This document shows positions 1-12,468 of a stretch of DNA of 64,000 bases, one piece after another. The notes beneath the pieces were generated by a model that saw only the letters and a list, made by a program, of their open reading frames with translations, ran no database searches and was not told the DNA's origin. The position numbers were made by a program, and so were the translations under genes. Every line of letters starts with the position of its first letter. The first letter of the stretch is position 1. This DNA comes from Lentisphaera profundi (GTDB lineage Bacteria > Verrucomicrobiota > Lentisphaeria > Lentisphaerales > Lentisphaeraceae), in assembly GCF_028728065.1 (NCBI RefSeq), contig NZ_CP117812.1, positions 310,001-374,000 of the forward strand, written 5' to 3'.

Positions 1-297
1 CTTAGCGTATGAACGCGGCTTAGGACCGAACGCAACACCACCACCAGTCCAGATGGGAGAGCGAGTTGAGCCAGCACGAGCGTTACCAGTACCTTTTTGA
101 CGCCAAGGCTTTCTACCACCACCGCGCTTTTCAGCACGAGTTTTAGTATTAGCGCTACCTGAACGAAGGCTAGCGAGGAAAGCTACAACGGATTCGTGTA
201 CAGCTTGCTCACCTTTTTCGAATTCAAGCCACTTGGAATTGATTTCTAATTCACCGGAAGCTTGACCCTTTGAGTCTACAGTATTTACTTTAGTCAT
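1..297 (-). CDS. rplD: 50S ribosomal protein L4 (N-terminal part, cut by window edge)
   Basis: L4 is an early-assembling large-subunit protein that lines the exit tunnel and, in E. coli, represses the S10 operon. The translation begins [12 protein letters not shown] and contains the family hallmark [16 protein letters not shown] followed by [16 protein letters not shown]. About 99 residues are visible; the C-terminal half lies beyond position 1. It follows rplC by 15 bases, so it belongs to the S10 part of the joined str-S10 unit. Confidence 0.95.
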   Translation of the reverse strand, partial: MTKVNTVDSKGQASGELEINSKWLEFEKGEQAVHESVVAFLASLRSGSANTKTRAEKRGGGRKPWRQKGTGNARAGSTRSPIWTGGGVAFGPKPRSYAK

Positions 298-312
298 GAT
301 TCAATACTCCGA

Positions 313-945
313 TTACTTCTTAATTGCTTTCTTAACGACAACAAAGCCGCCATTGAAACCAGGAACAGCACCTTTCACCATAAGGATGTTTTCTTCAGGA
401 CGAACCTGAATAACTTTTAAACCTTGTGAGGTGCGCTGAACACTACCCATGTGACCAGGCATCTTTTTGCCTTTGAAAACACGGCCAGGCCAGTTACACA
501 TACCAATGGAACCACCTTTACGTTCCCAGTCACCACCGTGAGATGCACGACCGCCACCGAAGTTCCAACGTTTTACAACGCCTTGGAAACCGCGACCCTT
601 AGTCGTACCGATAACATCAACGTATGCAATATCGCTGAATTCTGCTACAGTGAGAACTGAACCGACTTCTTTATCAGAATCTGCATCGAGGCGGATTTCT
701 TTGATAAGAGCAGGAGGATTCTCTTGGTTGTTAGATTTAGCAAGGTGTCCGAGGACAGCTTTAGTGACATTCTTAGCGCGCTTAGAACCGTAACCGATTT
801 GAATTGCAGAGTAAGAATTTTTTTCCTTAGTTTTAAGGTCGAGTACTGGGCAAGGACCAGCTTCAATGACTGTAACAGGAACAAGAAGACCTTTGTCGTC
901 GTATACCTGAGTCATACCCAATTTTTTACCAATTATACCAATCAT
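313..945 (-). CDS. rplC: 50S ribosomal protein L3
   Basis: This 210-residue protein is full length for L3, which helps nucleate 50S assembly and reaches the peptidyl-transferase centre. It begins MIGIIGKKLGMTQVYDDKG and has the conserved RWNFGGGRASHG and RVFKGKKMPGHMG segments. By manual alignment the glutamine methylated by PrmB in E. coli (Gln150) corresponds to Asn in the segment GSIGMCNWPG, so that modification is not expected. It lies 12 bases after rpsJ. Confidence 0.97.
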   Translation of the reverse strand: MIGIIGKKLGMTQVYDDKGLLVPVTVIEAGPCPVLDLKTKEKNSYSAIQIGYGSKRAKNVTKAVLGHLAKSNNQENPPALIKEIRLDADSDKEVGSVLTVAEFSDIAYVDVIGTTKGRGFQGVVKRWNFGGGRASHGGDWERKGGSIGMCNWPGRVFKGKKMPGHMGSVQRTSQGLKVIQVRPEENILMVKGAVPGFNGGFVVVKKAIKK

Positions 946-957
946 AAGTATCTCCTA

Positions 958-1266
958 TTAAATTTTGACAGCGATGTCAACACCAGCAGGAAGATTAAGC
1001 TTTTTGAGCTCGTCAACGCACTTAGGTGTGGGTTCAATAATGTCGAGGAGACGCTTATGTGTTCTGATTTCGAACTGATCCATAGCCTTCTTGTTCACGT
1101 GAGGTGAGCGGTTTACAGTGAAACGCTCAATTCTTGTGGGCAGAGGAATAGGACCTGCAACACGAGCACCAGCACGTTTTACAGTCTTGACAATATCTGA
1201 AGCAGAAGTGTCAAGTACGGCGTGGTCATAAGATTGCAATCTTATTCTAATGGTTTGCTTAGCCAT
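958..1266 (-). CDS. rpsJ: 30S ribosomal protein S10 (NusE)
   Basis: S10 is a 30S head protein that also serves as NusE in antitermination by pairing with NusB. The 102-residue product matches the usual length and carries the conserved [20 protein letters not shown] loop and the [12 protein letters not shown] segment. It sits directly after fusA with only a 38-base gap, with no tuf gene between them as in the E. coli str operon. Confidence 0.97.
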   Translation of the reverse strand: MAKQTIRIRLQSYDHAVLDTSASDIVKTVKRAGARVAGPIPLPTRIERFTVNRSPHVNKKAMDQFEIRTHKRLLDIIEPTPKCVDELKKLNLPAGVDIAVKI

Positions 1267-1304
1267 ATGTTTTTACCTTACTTATTAAGTTAAGTTATTA
1301 TTAT

Positions 1305-3362
1305 TTATTTTTCTGATACTTCAGAGAAGTGCGAAAGCTCAATCGACGCAGAAGCGCGACCTTTGGTGAGCGAACGCAAGTCCGTGGTGTAACGGAAAAG
1401 TTTTGCTAGTGGAACGTGAGCAGAAATTTTCGAGAAATTTCCAACACTTTCCATATTGAGTACCGAACCTCGTCGAGATGAAATATCGCCAATGACGTCG
1501 CCTGTATTTTCTTCAGGAGTGTCAATTTCCAGTTTCATCATCGGTTCGAGTTTAACAAGTTGCGCCTTGAGAGCTGCATTGCGAAGTGCAATTGAGGCTG
1601 CGGCTTTGAATGCAATATCGCTAGAATCAGTCGAATGATGAGCTGCTCCAACAATAGAAACCTTCGTGTCCGTCAAGGGGTAACCGTGTTCAACACCGGT
1701 TCGAGAAGATTCGTTTATACCCTCGATTATAGAATTTTCAAATGATTCGGGAATAATACCGGGAGAAAGTCTATTGTCGAGCACGAAACCTTTGCCTCTT
1801 TCGAGAGGTTCGACTTTGAGTGAAACTTCGGCGAAAAGATTACCGTTGGGAGTTTCGCGAACAAAAGTCTCGGTAAATTCTGCCGTCTTAAGGATGGCTT
1901 CACGGTAAGAAACTTGTGGGCTACCTGTGTTGGCGTTTACTTTGAATTCGCGAATTAGGCGATCGGCAATAATTTCTAGGTGAAGTTCACCCATGCCAGA
2001 AATAAGTGTTTGTGCGGTTTCCTCGTTAAAGGAAATATTGAAAGTTGGATCTTCATCGGAAAGTGCTTTGAGAGCAATTTCTAACTTATCTTTTTCCGAA
2101 CTAGATTTAGGTTCAATCACCATGGAGATGACTGTGTCTGGGAAAGTCATTTCTTCTAGTACGCAAGGAAAGTCATTTGTGGAAAGAGTATCACCAGTTG
2201 TGCAAAAACGTGCGCCAACAATTGCGACTATGTCACCTGCTTGTGCAGATTTTATGTCTTCTTGAGAATTTGCGTGCATTTGTAGCAGGCGGGAAATTTT
2301 TTCATTTTTCTTATTGCGAAAGTTTTCAACTTTATCACCCTTTTTAATTGAGCCAGAATAGATGCGCACATAAGTAATGCGTCCAACGTATGGGTCAGTC
2401 ATGATTTTGAAAACTAAAGCAACAATGGGGCCCTTGGGATTAGATGCGAGTAATATCTCTTCATCATTTTTAGGGTTGAGGCCTTGTTTGTCTGGAAGTT
2501 CATTAGGAGCTGGCAGGATTGCAAGCACGGCATCAAGAAGACATTGAACGCCTTTGTTTTTGAAGGCAGTGCCGCATAATACCGGAACTAAATCATTTTT
2601 AATTGTGTGTTCACGTAAAACTGCAATGATGAGTTCTTCGGGGATTTCTTTTTCTTCTAAATAGAGATCAGCAATTTCATCGCTGAGCTCTGAAAGTGAG
2701 TCGATCATTTCCGCACGGGCTAATTCTGCATCGTCAGCAAGTTCTTCAGGAATGGCGGATTCGAGTATTTCTTCGCCTTTGGCGCCGGAAAAAGTGAAGC
2801 TTTTCATTTTTATGAGGTCGATGACTCCAGAAAATTCAGCTTCTGCACCGATGGGCATTTGAATGGGTACCGCATTGGCGGATAGTTTATTGCGAAGGTC
2901 GCTGACAACATTATTAAAATCTGCACCGACGCGATCCATTTTATTAACGAAAGCAATTGTGGGGACGTTATATTTACGAGCTTGGCGCCAAACCGTTTCA
3001 GACTGAGGCTGAACAGCTCCTACGGCGCAGTAGACAGCAACAGCGCCGTCTAAAACACGAAGAGCACGTTCGACTTCAATAGTGAAATCTACGTGCCCTG
3101 GGGTATCAATGATGTTGATCTTATGATCTTTCCAAAAGCAGGTAGTGGCGGCTGAGGTAATCGTAATTCCGCGTTCTTGTTCCTGCTGCATCCAGTCCAT
3201 GGTGGTGTTGCCATCATGAACTTCACCGATTTTATAATTCTTACCGGTGTAAAAAAGTATTCTTTCCGTGGTGGTCGTCTTGCCAGCATCAATGTGAGCC
3301 ATGATGCCGATATTTCGAACCTTGGAAAGAGAGTTTATATTAGGTGACTTAGTGTCGCTCAT
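1305..3362 (-). CDS. fusA: Translation elongation factor G
   Basis: EF-G is the GTPase that drives ribosomal translocation. The product is 685 residues from the ATG at 3362, which has a GGGAG Shine-Dalgarno six bases upstream; a TTG two codons earlier is less likely. Visible G motifs are [15 protein letters not shown] (G1), [11 protein letters not shown] (G2), IDTPGHVDF (G3) and [12 protein letters not shown] (G4). Domain IV carries [14 protein letters not shown], and the C-terminus has the usual [16 protein letters not shown] element. It lies in the str order rpsL-rpsG-fusA but is followed by rpsJ, not tuf. Confidence 0.97.
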   Translation of the reverse strand: MSDTKSPNINSLSKVRNIGIMAHIDAGKTTTTERILFYTGKNYKIGEVHDGNTTMDWMQQEQERGITITSAATTCFWKDHKINIIDTPGHVDFTIEVERALRVLDGAVAVYCAVGAVQPQSETVWRQARKYNVPTIAFVNKMDRVGADFNNVVSDLRNKLSANAVPIQMPIGAEAEFSGVIDLIKMKSFTFSGAKGEEILESAIPEELADDAELARAEMIDSLSELSDEIADLYLEEKEIPEELIIAVLREHTIKNDLVPVLCGTAFKNKGVQCLLDAVLAILPAPNELPDKQGLNPKNDEEILLASNPKGPIVALVFKIMTDPYVGRITYVRIYSGSIKKGDKVENFRNKKNEKISRLLQMHANSQEDIKSAQAGDIVAIVGARFCTTGDTLSTNDFPCVLEEMTFPDTVISMVIEPKSSSEKDKLEIALKALSDEDPTFNISFNEETAQTLISGMGELHLEIIADRLIREFKVNANTGSPQVSYREAILKTAEFTETFVRETPNGNLFAEVSLKVEPLERGKGFVLDNRLSPGIIPESFENSIIEGINESSRTGVEHGYPLTDTKVSIVGAAHHSTDSSDIAFKAAASIALRNAALKAQLVKLEPMMKLEIDTPEENTGDVIGDISSRRGSVLNMESVGNFSKISAHVPLAKLFRYTTDLRSLTKGRASASIELSHFSEVSEK

Positions 3363-3403
3363 ACGCAACTCCCTATTCTAAGGTTCGATCTATTGACTAG
3401 CTA

Positions 3404-3874
3404 CTACCAGCGGTAGTGTGCAAAAGCCTTGTTGGCTGCTGCCATGCGGTGAACTTCATCTTTCTTCTTAACAGCACTACCTGTTTTATTGAAGGCATCG
3501 ATGATTTCAGACGCAAGAGCTTGATCCATAGGTTTACCCTTTTTCTTTTGGGCAAATGTGATCATCCAACGCATAGCGAGTGATACTTGGCGATCAGGAC
3601 CAACTTCTACAGGTACTTGGTAATTAGCACCGCCGACACGACGACTTTTCACCATTACTTGTGGCTTGATATTTTCGATAGCGCCGAAGAAAACTTCAAT
3701 TGCATCAGTATCTTTTACTTTTGCAGTTACAGTTTCTAAAGCTTTGTATACAACGCATTGAGCAGTTGATTTCTTACCAGCATCCATCACCATGTTGATG
3801 AGGCGTGAAAGAAGTTCACTATTGTATTTTGCGTCAGGAGTTACAGGGCGCTTAGGTGCGCGATTTTTTCTCAT
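3404..3874 (-). CDS. rpsG: 30S ribosomal protein S7
   Basis: S7 initiates assembly of the 30S head and contacts the E and P sites. The 156-residue product contains VKSRRVGGANYQVPVEVGP, the LAMRWMITFAQKKKGK segment and the C-terminal EVHRMAAANKAFAHYRW signature. It starts five bases after rpsL ends, the normal str-operon order. Confidence 0.97.
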   Translation of the reverse strand: MRKNRAPKRPVTPDAKYNSELLSRLINMVMDAGKKSTAQCVVYKALETVTAKVKDTDAIEVFFGAIENIKPQVMVKSRRVGGANYQVPVEVGPDRQVSLAMRWMITFAQKKKGKPMDQALASEIIDAFNKTGSAVKKKDEVHRMAAANKAFAHYRW

Positions 3875-3879
3875 TGATC

Positions 3880-4257
3880 TTATCCTTTCTTCGGCTTCTT
3901 AGTGCCGTATTTAGAACGACCACGACCACGACCATCTACACCGAGACAATCAAGAGCGCCACGAACAACGTGATAACGTACACCAGGAAGGTCACGAACA
4001 CGACCACCGCGAACAAGTACAACACTGTGTTCCTGGAGGTTATGGCCTTCGCCGCCGATATATGCTGAAATTTCTTCGCCATTAGTGAGGCGTACACGAG
4101 CTACTTTACGTAATGCAGAGTTAGGCTTCTTAGGTGTTCTGGTCATAACCTGAACGCAAACTCCCCTTCTTTGAGGGCAGTTGTCAAGAGCGCGTGAAGT
4201 ACTTTTAGTAACTTTACGTTTGCGCCCTTTTCTTACAAGTTGGTTAATAGTAGGCAT
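3880..4257 (-). CDS. rpsL: 30S ribosomal protein S12
   Basis: S12 forms part of the decoding centre and controls accuracy. The start is the ATG at 4257 ([16 protein letters not shown]), with AAGGA seven bases upstream; a TTG two codons earlier is rejected. The product has 125 residues. The first accuracy loop, [12 protein letters not shown], has the wild-type lysines. The second reads [13 protein letters not shown], so residue 88 is Arg where E. coli has Lys, a change associated with streptomycin resistance. It follows rpoC after about 100 bases that contain a hairpin. Confidence 0.97.
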   Translation of the reverse strand: MPTINQLVRKGRKRKVTKSTSRALDNCPQRRGVCVQVMTRTPKKPNSALRKVARVRLTNGEEISAYIGGEGHNLQEHSVVLVRGGRVRDLPGVRYHVVRGALDCLGVDGRGRGRSKYGTKKPKKG

Positions 4258-4319
4258 TAACAATTCCTTAATTCGTATTTAAACTTATTTCTAAAAAAAA
4301 AGTTCGTTAGTTTAGTGTA

Positions 4320-4345
4320 GGTGTCGACTATTGCAAGTCGACACC
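4320..4345 (-). terminator. Hairpin between rpoC and rpsL, possible attenuator or processing site
   Basis: A perfect 10-base-pair inverted repeat (GGTGTCGACT and AGTCGACACC, loop of six) lies in the roughly 97-base gap between rpoC and rpsL. On the transcribed minus strand a run of nine T occurs about 24 bases further on, so it is not a classical tight terminator. It may partly uncouple the rpoBC unit from the str-S10 unit, or be a cleavage site. The structure is seen; the role is inferred. Confidence 0.55.
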
Positions 4346-4354
4346 CATGATTTA

Positions 4355-7300
4355 TTAATCTAAGCTGAGCATCTCGTTTGTTGACTGTAAAAGACTGAAT
4401 TCGTCTTCGTCATCTTCATCAATATCTGGCACGACTTCAACGTGTCCAATTTTGACGACTTTGATGTCGCGAGCTTCTTCAATTCCGGTACCAGCTGGAA
4501 TGAGGTGACCCATGATAACGTTTTCTTTAAAGCCTTCGAGAGTATCGACCTTACCGAGAGTTGCTGCATCAGTTAAGATACGCGTTGTATCCTGGAAGGA
4601 TGCTGCAGAGATGAAACTATCGGTTTCGAGAGATGATTTAGTAACACCGAGTAATACCGGTACACCTTCAGCAGGTTGACCACCTTCGGCAAGAACTCTT
4701 TCATTTTCTTTTTCGAAAGCTTTTTTATCAACCTGTTCGCCAGCGAGGAAAGCAGTACTACCAGAGTCGGCAATACGGATTTTTCTAAGCATTTGACGAA
4801 CGACAATTTCAACGTGTTTGTCATTGATCTCAACACCTTGAGCACGGTATACATCTTGAACTTCGTTAACGAGGTATTCCTGAAGTTCTTGAGCACCACA
4901 TACTTCAAGCATATCTTGTAGTACAACGGAACCATCAGTGATAGTTGAACCTTTGCGTACAAATTCACCATTGTGAACGATGATACGTTTAGTAGTTGGA
5001 ATCAATACAGATTCTGAAAGATTATTTTCTGGGTCATTAATGTTAATCTGTTGCTTACCTTTAGTCACGCGACCGAACTCGATGTAACCATCGATAGTTG
5101 CGATAGTTGCAGGGTTCTTAGGAAGACGAGCTTCAAAGATTTCCGCAACACGTGGTAAACCACCAGTAATATCTTTCGTTTTAGCAGATTGACGTGGGAT
5201 TTTAGCAAGTACTTCACCGGCTACAACGTCAAAACCTTCTTCAACGATAATGTGGGCGCCGTTAGGCATTGAGTAGTGAGCAAGCATGTTGCCTTCCGCG
5301 TCAACAATAGATAATTGTGGGTGAAGATCGTCTCTGTGTTCAAGAACAACATTTTCTTCTTCGCCCGAAGCAGCGTTAATTTCGCGCTTAAGAGTTACGC
5401 CATCAACGAGGTCAAGGAAGTGTACACGTCCTTTAGTCTCAGTGATAATCGGTACATTGTACGGGTCCCACTGAGCAATCATTTCGTCGATCTTAACTGT
5501 GTCGCCTTCTTTCTTGAAGACTTGAGTACCAGGAACGAGTTGGTGTTCTTCTTCATAAACGCCATCAGCGTTTACAATAGCAAGTTTACCATTTTTATTG
5601 ACAACAACTTGGCTACCATCTTCTTGGCCAATCAAACGTGCGTCAATATAAGTTACTGTACCAACAGATTTAGGTTTAATCATTGGTTGCTTGTATGCAG
5701 TTGAAGCTGTACCACCAACGTGGAAAGTACGCATAGTAAGCTGTGTACCAGGTTCACCAATTGATTGTGCAGCAATAATACCAACGGCATCACCTTTACA
5801 AGCGATTTGGTCACTTGCGAGCAGGATACCATAGCAGTTAGAGCAAACACCACGATCTGATTCACAAGTTAGTACTGAGCGGATTTTCACATCTTCAATA
5901 CCACGATCTTCTAGATCTTTAGCAATGTGTTTATCTATAACTCCACCTGAGCGAACCATGTAAGTGTCCATGTCGCCTTCAGCGAGTGGGTCATGAATAT
6001 CATCAACTGAAACACGGCCAACGATACGGTCAAAAAGAGAAACTTTAACTTCATCACCAACGCGAATAGCTGCAACTTGAATACCTTTTGCAGTACCACA
6101 ATCCAGTTCAGAGATAACAACATCTTGAGACACATCAACAAGCTTACGAGTCATATAGCCTGAGTCAGCAGTTTTTAGTGCAGTATCGGCAAGACCTTTA
6201 CGAGCACCGTGAGAAGAGATGAAGTATTCGAGTACTGTAAGACCTTCACGGAAACTTGAAAGAATCGGACGTTCAATAATCTCGCCAGAAGGTTTGGCCA
6301 TAAGACCACGCATTCCTGCAAGTTGACGGATCTGGTCTTTAGAACCACGAGCACCTGAATCCATCATTGCGAAAACAGAGTTAATCTCTTCTTGACCGTT
6401 ATTGAGTTCGATTGTTTGGAAAAGTTTCTTAGCAACTTGTGAGTTACAGTGAGTCCAAATATCAATAATCTTGTTATAACGTTCGTTATTAGTAATAACA
6501 CCTTTTTTGTACTGAGTACGTACTTCTTCTACTTCTATTTCTGCTTCGTCAACTAAACCTTGTTTTTCATGAGGGATAATCATATCATCAGTTGCCACTG
6601 AGAATCCTGATCTAGTTGCAAAAGCAAAGCCAGTTTTCTTGAGTTCGTCAAGAACTTCAACAGTTTTAGCACGACCGATAATGTCGAAAGCATCATTAAT
6701 AGAGTCAGAAAGAGTCTTTTTGGTGAAAGTTTTATTGAGGAAACCGAGTCTATCATCCCAAGTTTGATCAAAGATACAACGACCAGCAGTAGTGATGATG
6801 AATTTAAGATCTTTTTCACCCCAAGCAGTGTCTTGCCCGAAATTAGGATTCTTGTACTTGATAATCTCTTGTAATTTGATGCTCTTTTTTTCAAGCGCCC
6901 ATAGGACATCACTATATTTTTCGAAACATTTAACAGTTCTCATATCTGCGAGGAACTCGTCAAAAATTCTTTTCTCTTTCTTAGTGTGTTTTGGAGCTGA
7001 ATAGTAAGCTTTAGCCGTCTCATCAAAAGATCTTAAATGCGTTGCACGCATTTCAGCAGCTTTAGAGAGATAAGTTACATAGTAGCAACCAAGAGTCATA
7101 TCTTGAGTTGGCGTACAAAGTGGCTTACCATTGGCAGGTGAAAGAATATTATTAGGTGAAAGCAGTAAGAGCTTACACTCTAACTGAGCTTCGTTTGAAA
7201 GCGGTACGTGTACAGCCATCTGATCACCATCGAAGTCGGCATTGTATGCAGTACAAACGAGTGGGTGAATACGAAGTGCTTTACCTTCAATCAATACAGG

Positions 7301-8626
7301 GTCAAAAGCCTGGATAGAAAGTCTGTGAAGAGTAGGGGCACGGTTAAGCATGACTGGGTGACCTTTAGTCACTGACTCGAGTACGTCCCATACTTCAGGA
7401 GCACCACGTTCAATCATTTTCTTAGCTGCGCGTACAGTGTGAGCTACACCATTATCTTTTAATTTACGGATAATGAATGGTTCGAATAAAACCATAGCCA
7501 TCTGCTTAGGAATACCGCACTGGTGAAGTTTAAGCTCAGGGCCAACAACAATTACAGAACGACCAGAGTAATCAACACGTTTACCGAGTAAGTTCTGACG
7601 GAAACGACCTTGCTTACCTTTAAGCATATCTGATAAAGATTTGAGCTGACGATTAGATGCACCTGTTACAGCACGACCATGACGACCATTATCTAAGAGT
7701 GAGTCAACCGCTTCTTGTAACATACGTTTTTCGTTACGAACGATAACGTCCGGAGTACGAAGGTGAAGAAGATTCTTCAAACGGTTGTTACGGTTAATAA
7801 CACGACGGTAAAGGTCATTCAGATCTGATGTAGCGAAGCGACCACCATCGAGGGGTACTAATGGACGTAAATCTGGTGGGATTACTGGGAGTGTTTCGAT
7901 AATCATCCACTCAGGACGTGAGTGATTGGCAATGAAACCTTCCATTAAACGCATACGCTTAGCAATTTTCTTGTGATTAGCTTTTGAACGAGTCGCAGCC
8001 ATTTCACCTTTGAGTTGCTCTAAAAGATCTTCAGGTACGATTTGTGAAAGGAGTTCTTTGACTGCAGATGCACCCATAGAAGCTTCAAAATCATCACCAT
8101 AGAGTTCTTTACTTTCACGGTATTCCGCGTCAGTAAGAATCTGCTTTGGAAGAAGTGGTGTGTCACCAGGGTTAGTGACGATGTAATCCTCGTAATAAAT
8201 AATTTTTTCGAGGTTACGTGCAGTCATATCAAGAACCATACCGAGACGTGAAGGCATACATTTGAAGAACCAAATGTGAGTAACAGGCACAGCGAGATCG
8301 ATGTGACCCATACGCTCACGACGAACGCGAGCTTTAGTTACTTCAACGCCACAACGGTCACAGATAATGCCTTTGTGTTTAATACGTTTGAATTTACCAC
8401 ATGAGCATTCCCAGTCCTTAGTTGGACCAAAAATTTTCTCACAGAACAAACCACCCTTTTCAGGTTTGAATGTTCTGTAGTTAATTGTCTCAGGGTTTTT
8501 TACTTCGCCCTTACTCCAGGAAGTAATGGTGTCGGGATTAGCCAGGTTGATTGTCACTTGCGAGAAGTTCGTTCCGCCACGTGATCCGGCATCAGCGAAC
8601 AATTTTCTACGAATGTCGTTTTCCAT
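4355..8626 (-). CDS. rpoC: RNA polymerase beta' subunit
   Basis: The 1423-residue beta' subunit holds the catalytic magnesium site. Landmarks are the N-terminal zinc ribbon ([20 protein letters not shown]), the rudder and switch region [20 protein letters not shown], the active-site loop [16 protein letters not shown], and the second zinc site [13 protein letters not shown]. The C-terminus ends in an acidic tail ([10 protein letters not shown]). Length is close to the E. coli protein. It follows rpoB by eight bases, as expected for a tightly coupled rpoBC pair. Confidence 0.98.
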   Translation of the reverse strand: MENDIRRKLFADAGSRGGTNFSQVTINLANPDTITSWSKGEVKNPETINYRTFKPEKGGLFCEKIFGPTKDWECSCGKFKRIKHKGIICDRCGVEVTKARVRRERMGHIDLAVPVTHIWFFKCMPSRLGMVLDMTARNLEKIIYYEDYIVTNPGDTPLLPKQILTDAEYRESKELYGDDFEASMGASAVKELLSQIVPEDLLEQLKGEMAATRSKANHKKIAKRMRLMEGFIANHSRPEWMIIETLPVIPPDLRPLVPLDGGRFATSDLNDLYRRVINRNNRLKNLLHLRTPDVIVRNEKRMLQEAVDSLLDNGRHGRAVTGASNRQLKSLSDMLKGKQGRFRQNLLGKRVDYSGRSVIVVGPELKLHQCGIPKQMAMVLFEPFIIRKLKDNGVAHTVRAAKKMIERGAPEVWDVLESVTKGHPVMLNRAPTLHRLSIQAFDPVLIEGKALRIHPLVCTAYNADFDGDQMAVHVPLSNEAQLECKLLLLSPNNILSPANGKPLCTPTQDMTLGCYYVTYLSKAAEMRATHLRSFDETAKAYYSAPKHTKKEKRIFDEFLADMRTVKCFEKYSDVLWALEKKSIKLQEIIKYKNPNFGQDTAWGEKDLKFIITTAGRCIFDQTWDDRLGFLNKTFTKKTLSDSINDAFDIIGRAKTVEVLDELKKTGFAFATRSGFSVATDDMIIPHEKQGLVDEAEIEVEEVRTQYKKGVITNNERYNKIIDIWTHCNSQVAKKLFQTIELNNGQEEINSVFAMMDSGARGSKDQIRQLAGMRGLMAKPSGEIIERPILSSFREGLTVLEYFISSHGARKGLADTALKTADSGYMTRKLVDVSQDVVISELDCGTAKGIQVAAIRVGDEVKVSLFDRIVGRVSVDDIHDPLAEGDMDTYMVRSGGVIDKHIAKDLEDRGIEDVKIRSVLTCESDRGVCSNCYGILLASDQIACKGDAVGIIAAQSIGEPGTQLTMRTFHVGGTASTAYKQPMIKPKSVGTVTYIDARLIGQEDGSQVVVNKNGKLAIVNADGVYEEEHQLVPGTQVFKKEGDTVKIDEMIAQWDPYNVPIITETKGRVHFLDLVDGVTLKREINAASGEEENVVLEHRDDLHPQLSIVDAEGNMLAHYSMPNGAHIIVEEGFDVVAGEVLAKIPRQSAKTKDITGGLPRVAEIFEARLPKNPATIATIDGYIEFGRVTKGKQQININDPENNLSESVLIPTTKRIIVHNGEFVRKGSTITDGSVVLQDMLEVCGAQELQEYLVNEVQDVYRAQGVEINDKHVEIVVRQMLRKIRIADSGSTAFLAGEQVDKKAFEKENERVLAEGGQPAEGVPVLLGVTKSSLETDSFISAASFQDTTRILTDAATLGKVDTLEGFKENVIMGHLIPAGTGIEEARDIKVVKIGHVEVVPDIDEDDEDEFSLLQSTNEMLSLD

Positions 8627-8634
8627 ATTAGTTC

Positions 8635-11600
8635 CTATTCCTTTCTAAGACGAATATCAAGACAGAGACTCATCATCTCTTTCATTAATACATTAAATGA
8701 TTCCGGCAAGCCGGCTACTAAAGTGTTGTCACCGCGAACGATTGACTCATATATACGAGTTCTACCTTCCACATCATCAGACTTAACTGTGAGCATTTCC
8801 TGAAGTGTATACGCGGCACCGTAAGCTTCGAGTGCCCATACTTCCATCTCACCGAAACGCTGACCACCGTGCTGAGCTTTACCGCCAAGAGGCTGCTGAG
8901 TAACGAGTGAGTAAGGTCCAACGGCACGTGCGTGAATTTTATTAACAACAAGGTGATCCAGTTTAAGCATGTAAATCATACCAACTGTAATACGCTGATC
9001 AAAGCTGTCGCCAGTGCGACCATCATAGAGACGAGCCTTACCATCGCGATCATAACCAACTTCTTCAAGCATGTCATTAATTTTTGACTCTGGGCAACCA
9101 TCGAATACTGGTGTAGTAATCTTGATTCCCATGCGATTTGCAGCCATACCCAAGTGAGTTTCAAGGATCTGACCAACATTCATACGAGAAGGTACGCCGA
9201 GTGGGTTAAGAATAATGTCGATAACTGTACCATCTTTCATGAAAGGGAGGTCAGATTTTGGGACAATATTAGAAACAATACCTTTGTTACCGTGACGACC
9301 AGCCATTTTATCACCAACTGAGATTTTCCGCTTAGAAGCGATGTAAACCTTAACTGATTTGATGACGCCGCGCTCTTGACCATCTTCGTCATCGAGTTGA
9401 TCGATTTTTTCTGTGTTACGGAGACGAATGTCATTGAGACGAGGTTTGAAGTTATCCATAACTTCGTCAATCTGAGATTTTGCAGGTGAATCAACCATTG
9501 TGTAGTTGTCGTGCTGAGCAGAAAGTTTTCTAAGAAGAACTTTAGTGATCTTACGATTAGCAGGAACGATAATGGTTTCTTTGCCATCTTTTGATACGAT
9601 ATCATTGGATAGTTTAGAGCCGAGTAAGATCGCACCTAGCTTTTCAGCTAAATCTTCAAGGAATTCATTGTATTGAACTTTGTATTCAGCATCAATTTCT
9701 TTACGCTTGCGTTTGAGGTCACTCTTAGTAACGGCAGCTTTAGTTGGATCGATTTTGCGATCAACGCGAATATCCATTACGATACCATTTGTGCTTGATG
9801 CAACATAAAGAGATGAATCTTTTACATCTGCAGCTTTGTCACCGAAAATTGCACGTAGAAGACGTTCTTCTGGAGCTAATTCAGTTTCAGATTTCGGAGT
9901 GATTTTACCTACGAGGATATCACCAGGACCAACTTCAGAACCTAAACGGATTACACCTTCTGGACCGAGATTACGAAGTGCTTCTTCACCAACATTAGGT
10001 GTGTCACGAGTAATTTCTTCTGGGCCGAGTTTAGTGTCACGAGCTTGGATACTTGCTTCAGCAATATGAATCGAAGTAAAGACGTCATCTTGAACCATGC
10101 GCTCAGAGATAATGATCGCATCCTCAAAGTTGTAACCACACCAAGGCATGAATGCCACAAGAATATTTTGACCTAAAGCGAGTTCGCCATTATCAGTACC
10201 AAAACCATCAGCAATAACATCGCCAGCTTTAACAACATCACCAGCTCTAACAATTGGTTTTTGATTCATACAAGTTGATGAGTTTGATCTCATGAACTTA
10301 TAGAGAGGGTAAATGTTTTCAGGTTTGAGATCTTCTTCGTTTTTAAGGATACCATCTGCAGTGATGATAATCTTATCAGAAACAGAACTTGCAACAATAC
10401 CGTCAGCTCTTGCAGTAAGTACAGCTCTAGAGCCTTTGGCAATGAGTGCTTCCATGCCAGTACCAACAAGTGGTGAATCAGGTATTAAGAGTGGAACTGC
10501 TTGGCGCTGCATGTTTGATCCCATGAGTGCACGGTTTGCATCATCGTGCTCAATAAAGGGGATACATCCTGTAGCAGGGGAGATCAACTGTTTTGGACTG
10601 ACGTCCATGTGAGTAATTCTATCTTTTTCAGCTTCTAGAGAATCGCCTTCAGTACGTGAGAGAACATAGTCTTCTGCAAGAGTATTGTCGTCATTCAGTT
10701 TAGTGTTGGCCTGAGCGATAACAAAATCTTCTTCAATATCACCAGTTACGTATTCGATTTCTTCAGTCACTTTACCATCAATAACTTTGCGGTAAGGTGT
10801 TTCGATGAATCCGTATGGATTGATTTTTGCGTAACACGCAAGTGAAGAGATAAGACCAATATTTGGTCCCTCTGGAGTTTCAATAGGACAAATTCTACCG
10901 TAGTGAGAAGCGTGAACATCTCGTACTTCAAAACCAGCACGTTCACGACTTAGACCACCTGGTCCTAAAGCAGATAAACGACGTTTTGCAGTGAGTTCGG
11001 AAAGAGGATTTGTTTGATCCATGAATTGAGAAAGCTGTGAACGACCGAAGAAGTCACGAACTACGCTCTGCAATGCTTTCGGGTTGATAAGCTTTGAAGG
11101 CATGATTGTAGTGCTGTTCTTATCATAAAGAGTCATACGTTCGCGAATTAAACGCTCTGTACGACTTAGACCTGAACGGAATTGGTTTTGAACGAGTTCA
11201 CCAACGGTACGAACACGACGACTACCCAAATGATCAATATCATCAACTCTACCATGAGTATTTTTGATTTTCATAAGAGTGATAGTTGCTGCGACCATGT
11301 CTGAAGGTGTTAAAGTACGTTCATCGCTTGGTAAAGGTAATTCTTTTGATTGGAATTGTGCACCATCAAAAGCATTACGTAAACGCTGTTGAATCTTGTA
11401 ACGACCAACTTTACCTAAATCGTATGATTTTTGGTCAAAGAAGAGGCGGTTTAATAGGCCTTGAGCGTTATCAATATTTGCTGGATCACCAGGACGCATT
11501 TTTTTGTAGATGTACTTAAGAGCATCTTCGCGATTAGTCGTAGGATCTTTTTCTAAGTTTGTGATGAAAGTTGTACCGAGTTCGGTAGTATCAACAATAT

Positions 11601-12426
11601 CAAGCTTTTTCACGCCAGCATCTTTTACGAGGTCGAGAATTGAAGATGAAAGAGGCTCTAAAGTTTTAGCAATTAGTGCACCGTTTTCGTCAGCGATGTC
11701 ATCAACAAGAATTTTTTGAGCTAAAGTGCTTTCGTCTTTTGCGAGTGAAGCAACACTTACGTTTTGTACGCCATAGACGCAATCGAGTAGGTCGTAATTG
11801 TTGTCGCTATAAACTGCGCGTAAAAAAGTACTTATTAAAAATTTACGACGTCTGCGACGACGATCCATGAAAATATAAATGAGGTCATGGTTGTCATATT
11901 GGACTTCCATCCATGAACCACGGTCTGGAATAATTCTGAAAGAAAAAAGTGTTTTGTTACTAGTGGATTTACCTGCTTCGAAGCAGATACCAGGAGTTCT
12001 GTGAAGCTGACTGATGATTACGCGTTCTGCACCATTGATGATGAATGTTGCGCGCGGAGTCATTACTGGGATATCACCCATGAATACGCGTTCTTCAAAA
12101 ACTTCGGATTTGCCTGTTTCGTCTTTGATTTCTAGGGCGAAAGTAACGTGAAGACCAGCTTGGTAGGATTCGCCATCCTTGAGGCAGTCATACATGGCGA
12201 CATTTGGGATGCCGATTTCATATTTGACGAAATTTAAAATACAGTTTTCATCGAAGCTCTTAATCGGGAAGATTTCTTTGAACGTCTCTTGGAGACCTCT
12301 ATGTTCGCGGTTATCCGGATTAGTGGATTCCTGTAAAAATTCTCTGAATGATTCAAGCTGAACAGAAATCAAATCTGGAGTATCGATAACTTCTTCAATT
12401 TTTCCAAAGTTTTGACGAATTGCCAT
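8635..12426 (-). CDS. rpoB: RNA polymerase beta subunit
   Basis: The 1263-residue beta subunit begins [19 protein letters not shown]. The rifampicin-binding region reads [20 protein letters not shown] followed by [20 protein letters not shown]. By direct alignment the residue equal to E. coli His526 is Ala (residue 480 here, codon at 10987-10989), whereas Asp516 and Ser531 equivalents are kept. The conserved [20 protein letters not shown] and C-terminal [20 protein letters not shown] segments are present. It is transcribed after rplL across a gap of about 100 bases with a strong hairpin. Confidence 0.98.
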   Translation of the reverse strand: MAIRQNFGKIEEVIDTPDLISVQLESFREFLQESTNPDNREHRGLQETFKEIFPIKSFDENCILNFVKYEIGIPNVAMYDCLKDGESYQAGLHVTFALEIKDETGKSEVFEERVFMGDIPVMTPRATFIINGAERVIISQLHRTPGICFEAGKSTSNKTLFSFRIIPDRGSWMEVQYDNHDLIYIFMDRRRRRRKFLISTFLRAVYSDNNYDLLDCVYGVQNVSVASLAKDESTLAQKILVDDIADENGALIAKTLEPLSSSILDLVKDAGVKKLDIVDTTELGTTFITNLEKDPTTNREDALKYIYKKMRPGDPANIDNAQGLLNRLFFDQKSYDLGKVGRYKIQQRLRNAFDGAQFQSKELPLPSDERTLTPSDMVAATITLMKIKNTHGRVDDIDHLGSRRVRTVGELVQNQFRSGLSRTERLIRERMTLYDKNSTTIMPSKLINPKALQSVVRDFFGRSQLSQFMDQTNPLSELTAKRRLSALGPGGLSRERAGFEVRDVHASHYGRICPIETPEGPNIGLISSLACYAKINPYGFIETPYRKVIDGKVTEEIEYVTGDIEEDFVIAQANTKLNDDNTLAEDYVLSRTEGDSLEAEKDRITHMDVSPKQLISPATGCIPFIEHDDANRALMGSNMQRQAVPLLIPDSPLVGTGMEALIAKGSRAVLTARADGIVASSVSDKIIITADGILKNEEDLKPENIYPLYKFMRSNSSTCMNQKPIVRAGDVVKAGDVIADGFGTDNGELALGQNILVAFMPWCGYNFEDAIIISERMVQDDVFTSIHIAEASIQARDTKLGPEEITRDTPNVGEEALRNLGPEGVIRLGSEVGPGDILVGKITPKSETELAPEERLLRAIFGDKAADVKDSSLYVASSTNGIVMDIRVDRKIDPTKAAVTKSDLKRKRKEIDAEYKVQYNEFLEDLAEKLGAILLGSKLSNDIVSKDGKETIIVPANRKITKVLLRKLSAQHDNYTMVDSPAKSQIDEVMDNFKPRLNDIRLRNTEKIDQLDDEDGQERGVIKSVKVYIASKRKISVGDKMAGRHGNKGIVSNIVPKSDLPFMKDGTVIDIILNPLGVPSRMNVGQILETHLGMAANRMGIKITTPVFDGCPESKINDMLEEVGYDRDGKARLYDGRTGDSFDQRITVGMIYMLKLDHLVVNKIHARAVGPYSLVTQQPLGGKAQHGGQRFGEMEVWALEAYGAAYTLQEMLTVKSDDVEGRTRIYESIVRGDNTLVAGLPESFNVLMKEMMSLCLDIRLRKE

Positions 12427-12468
12427 AAGTTGTAACCTTGCACGGGCTTAATGGTTTAAAATAAGAAA

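Noticed and set aside
4258-4263. Upstream TTG start for rpsL giving two extra residues
   Set aside because: The ATG at 4257 has AAGGA at proper distance and gives the conserved MPTINQL start.
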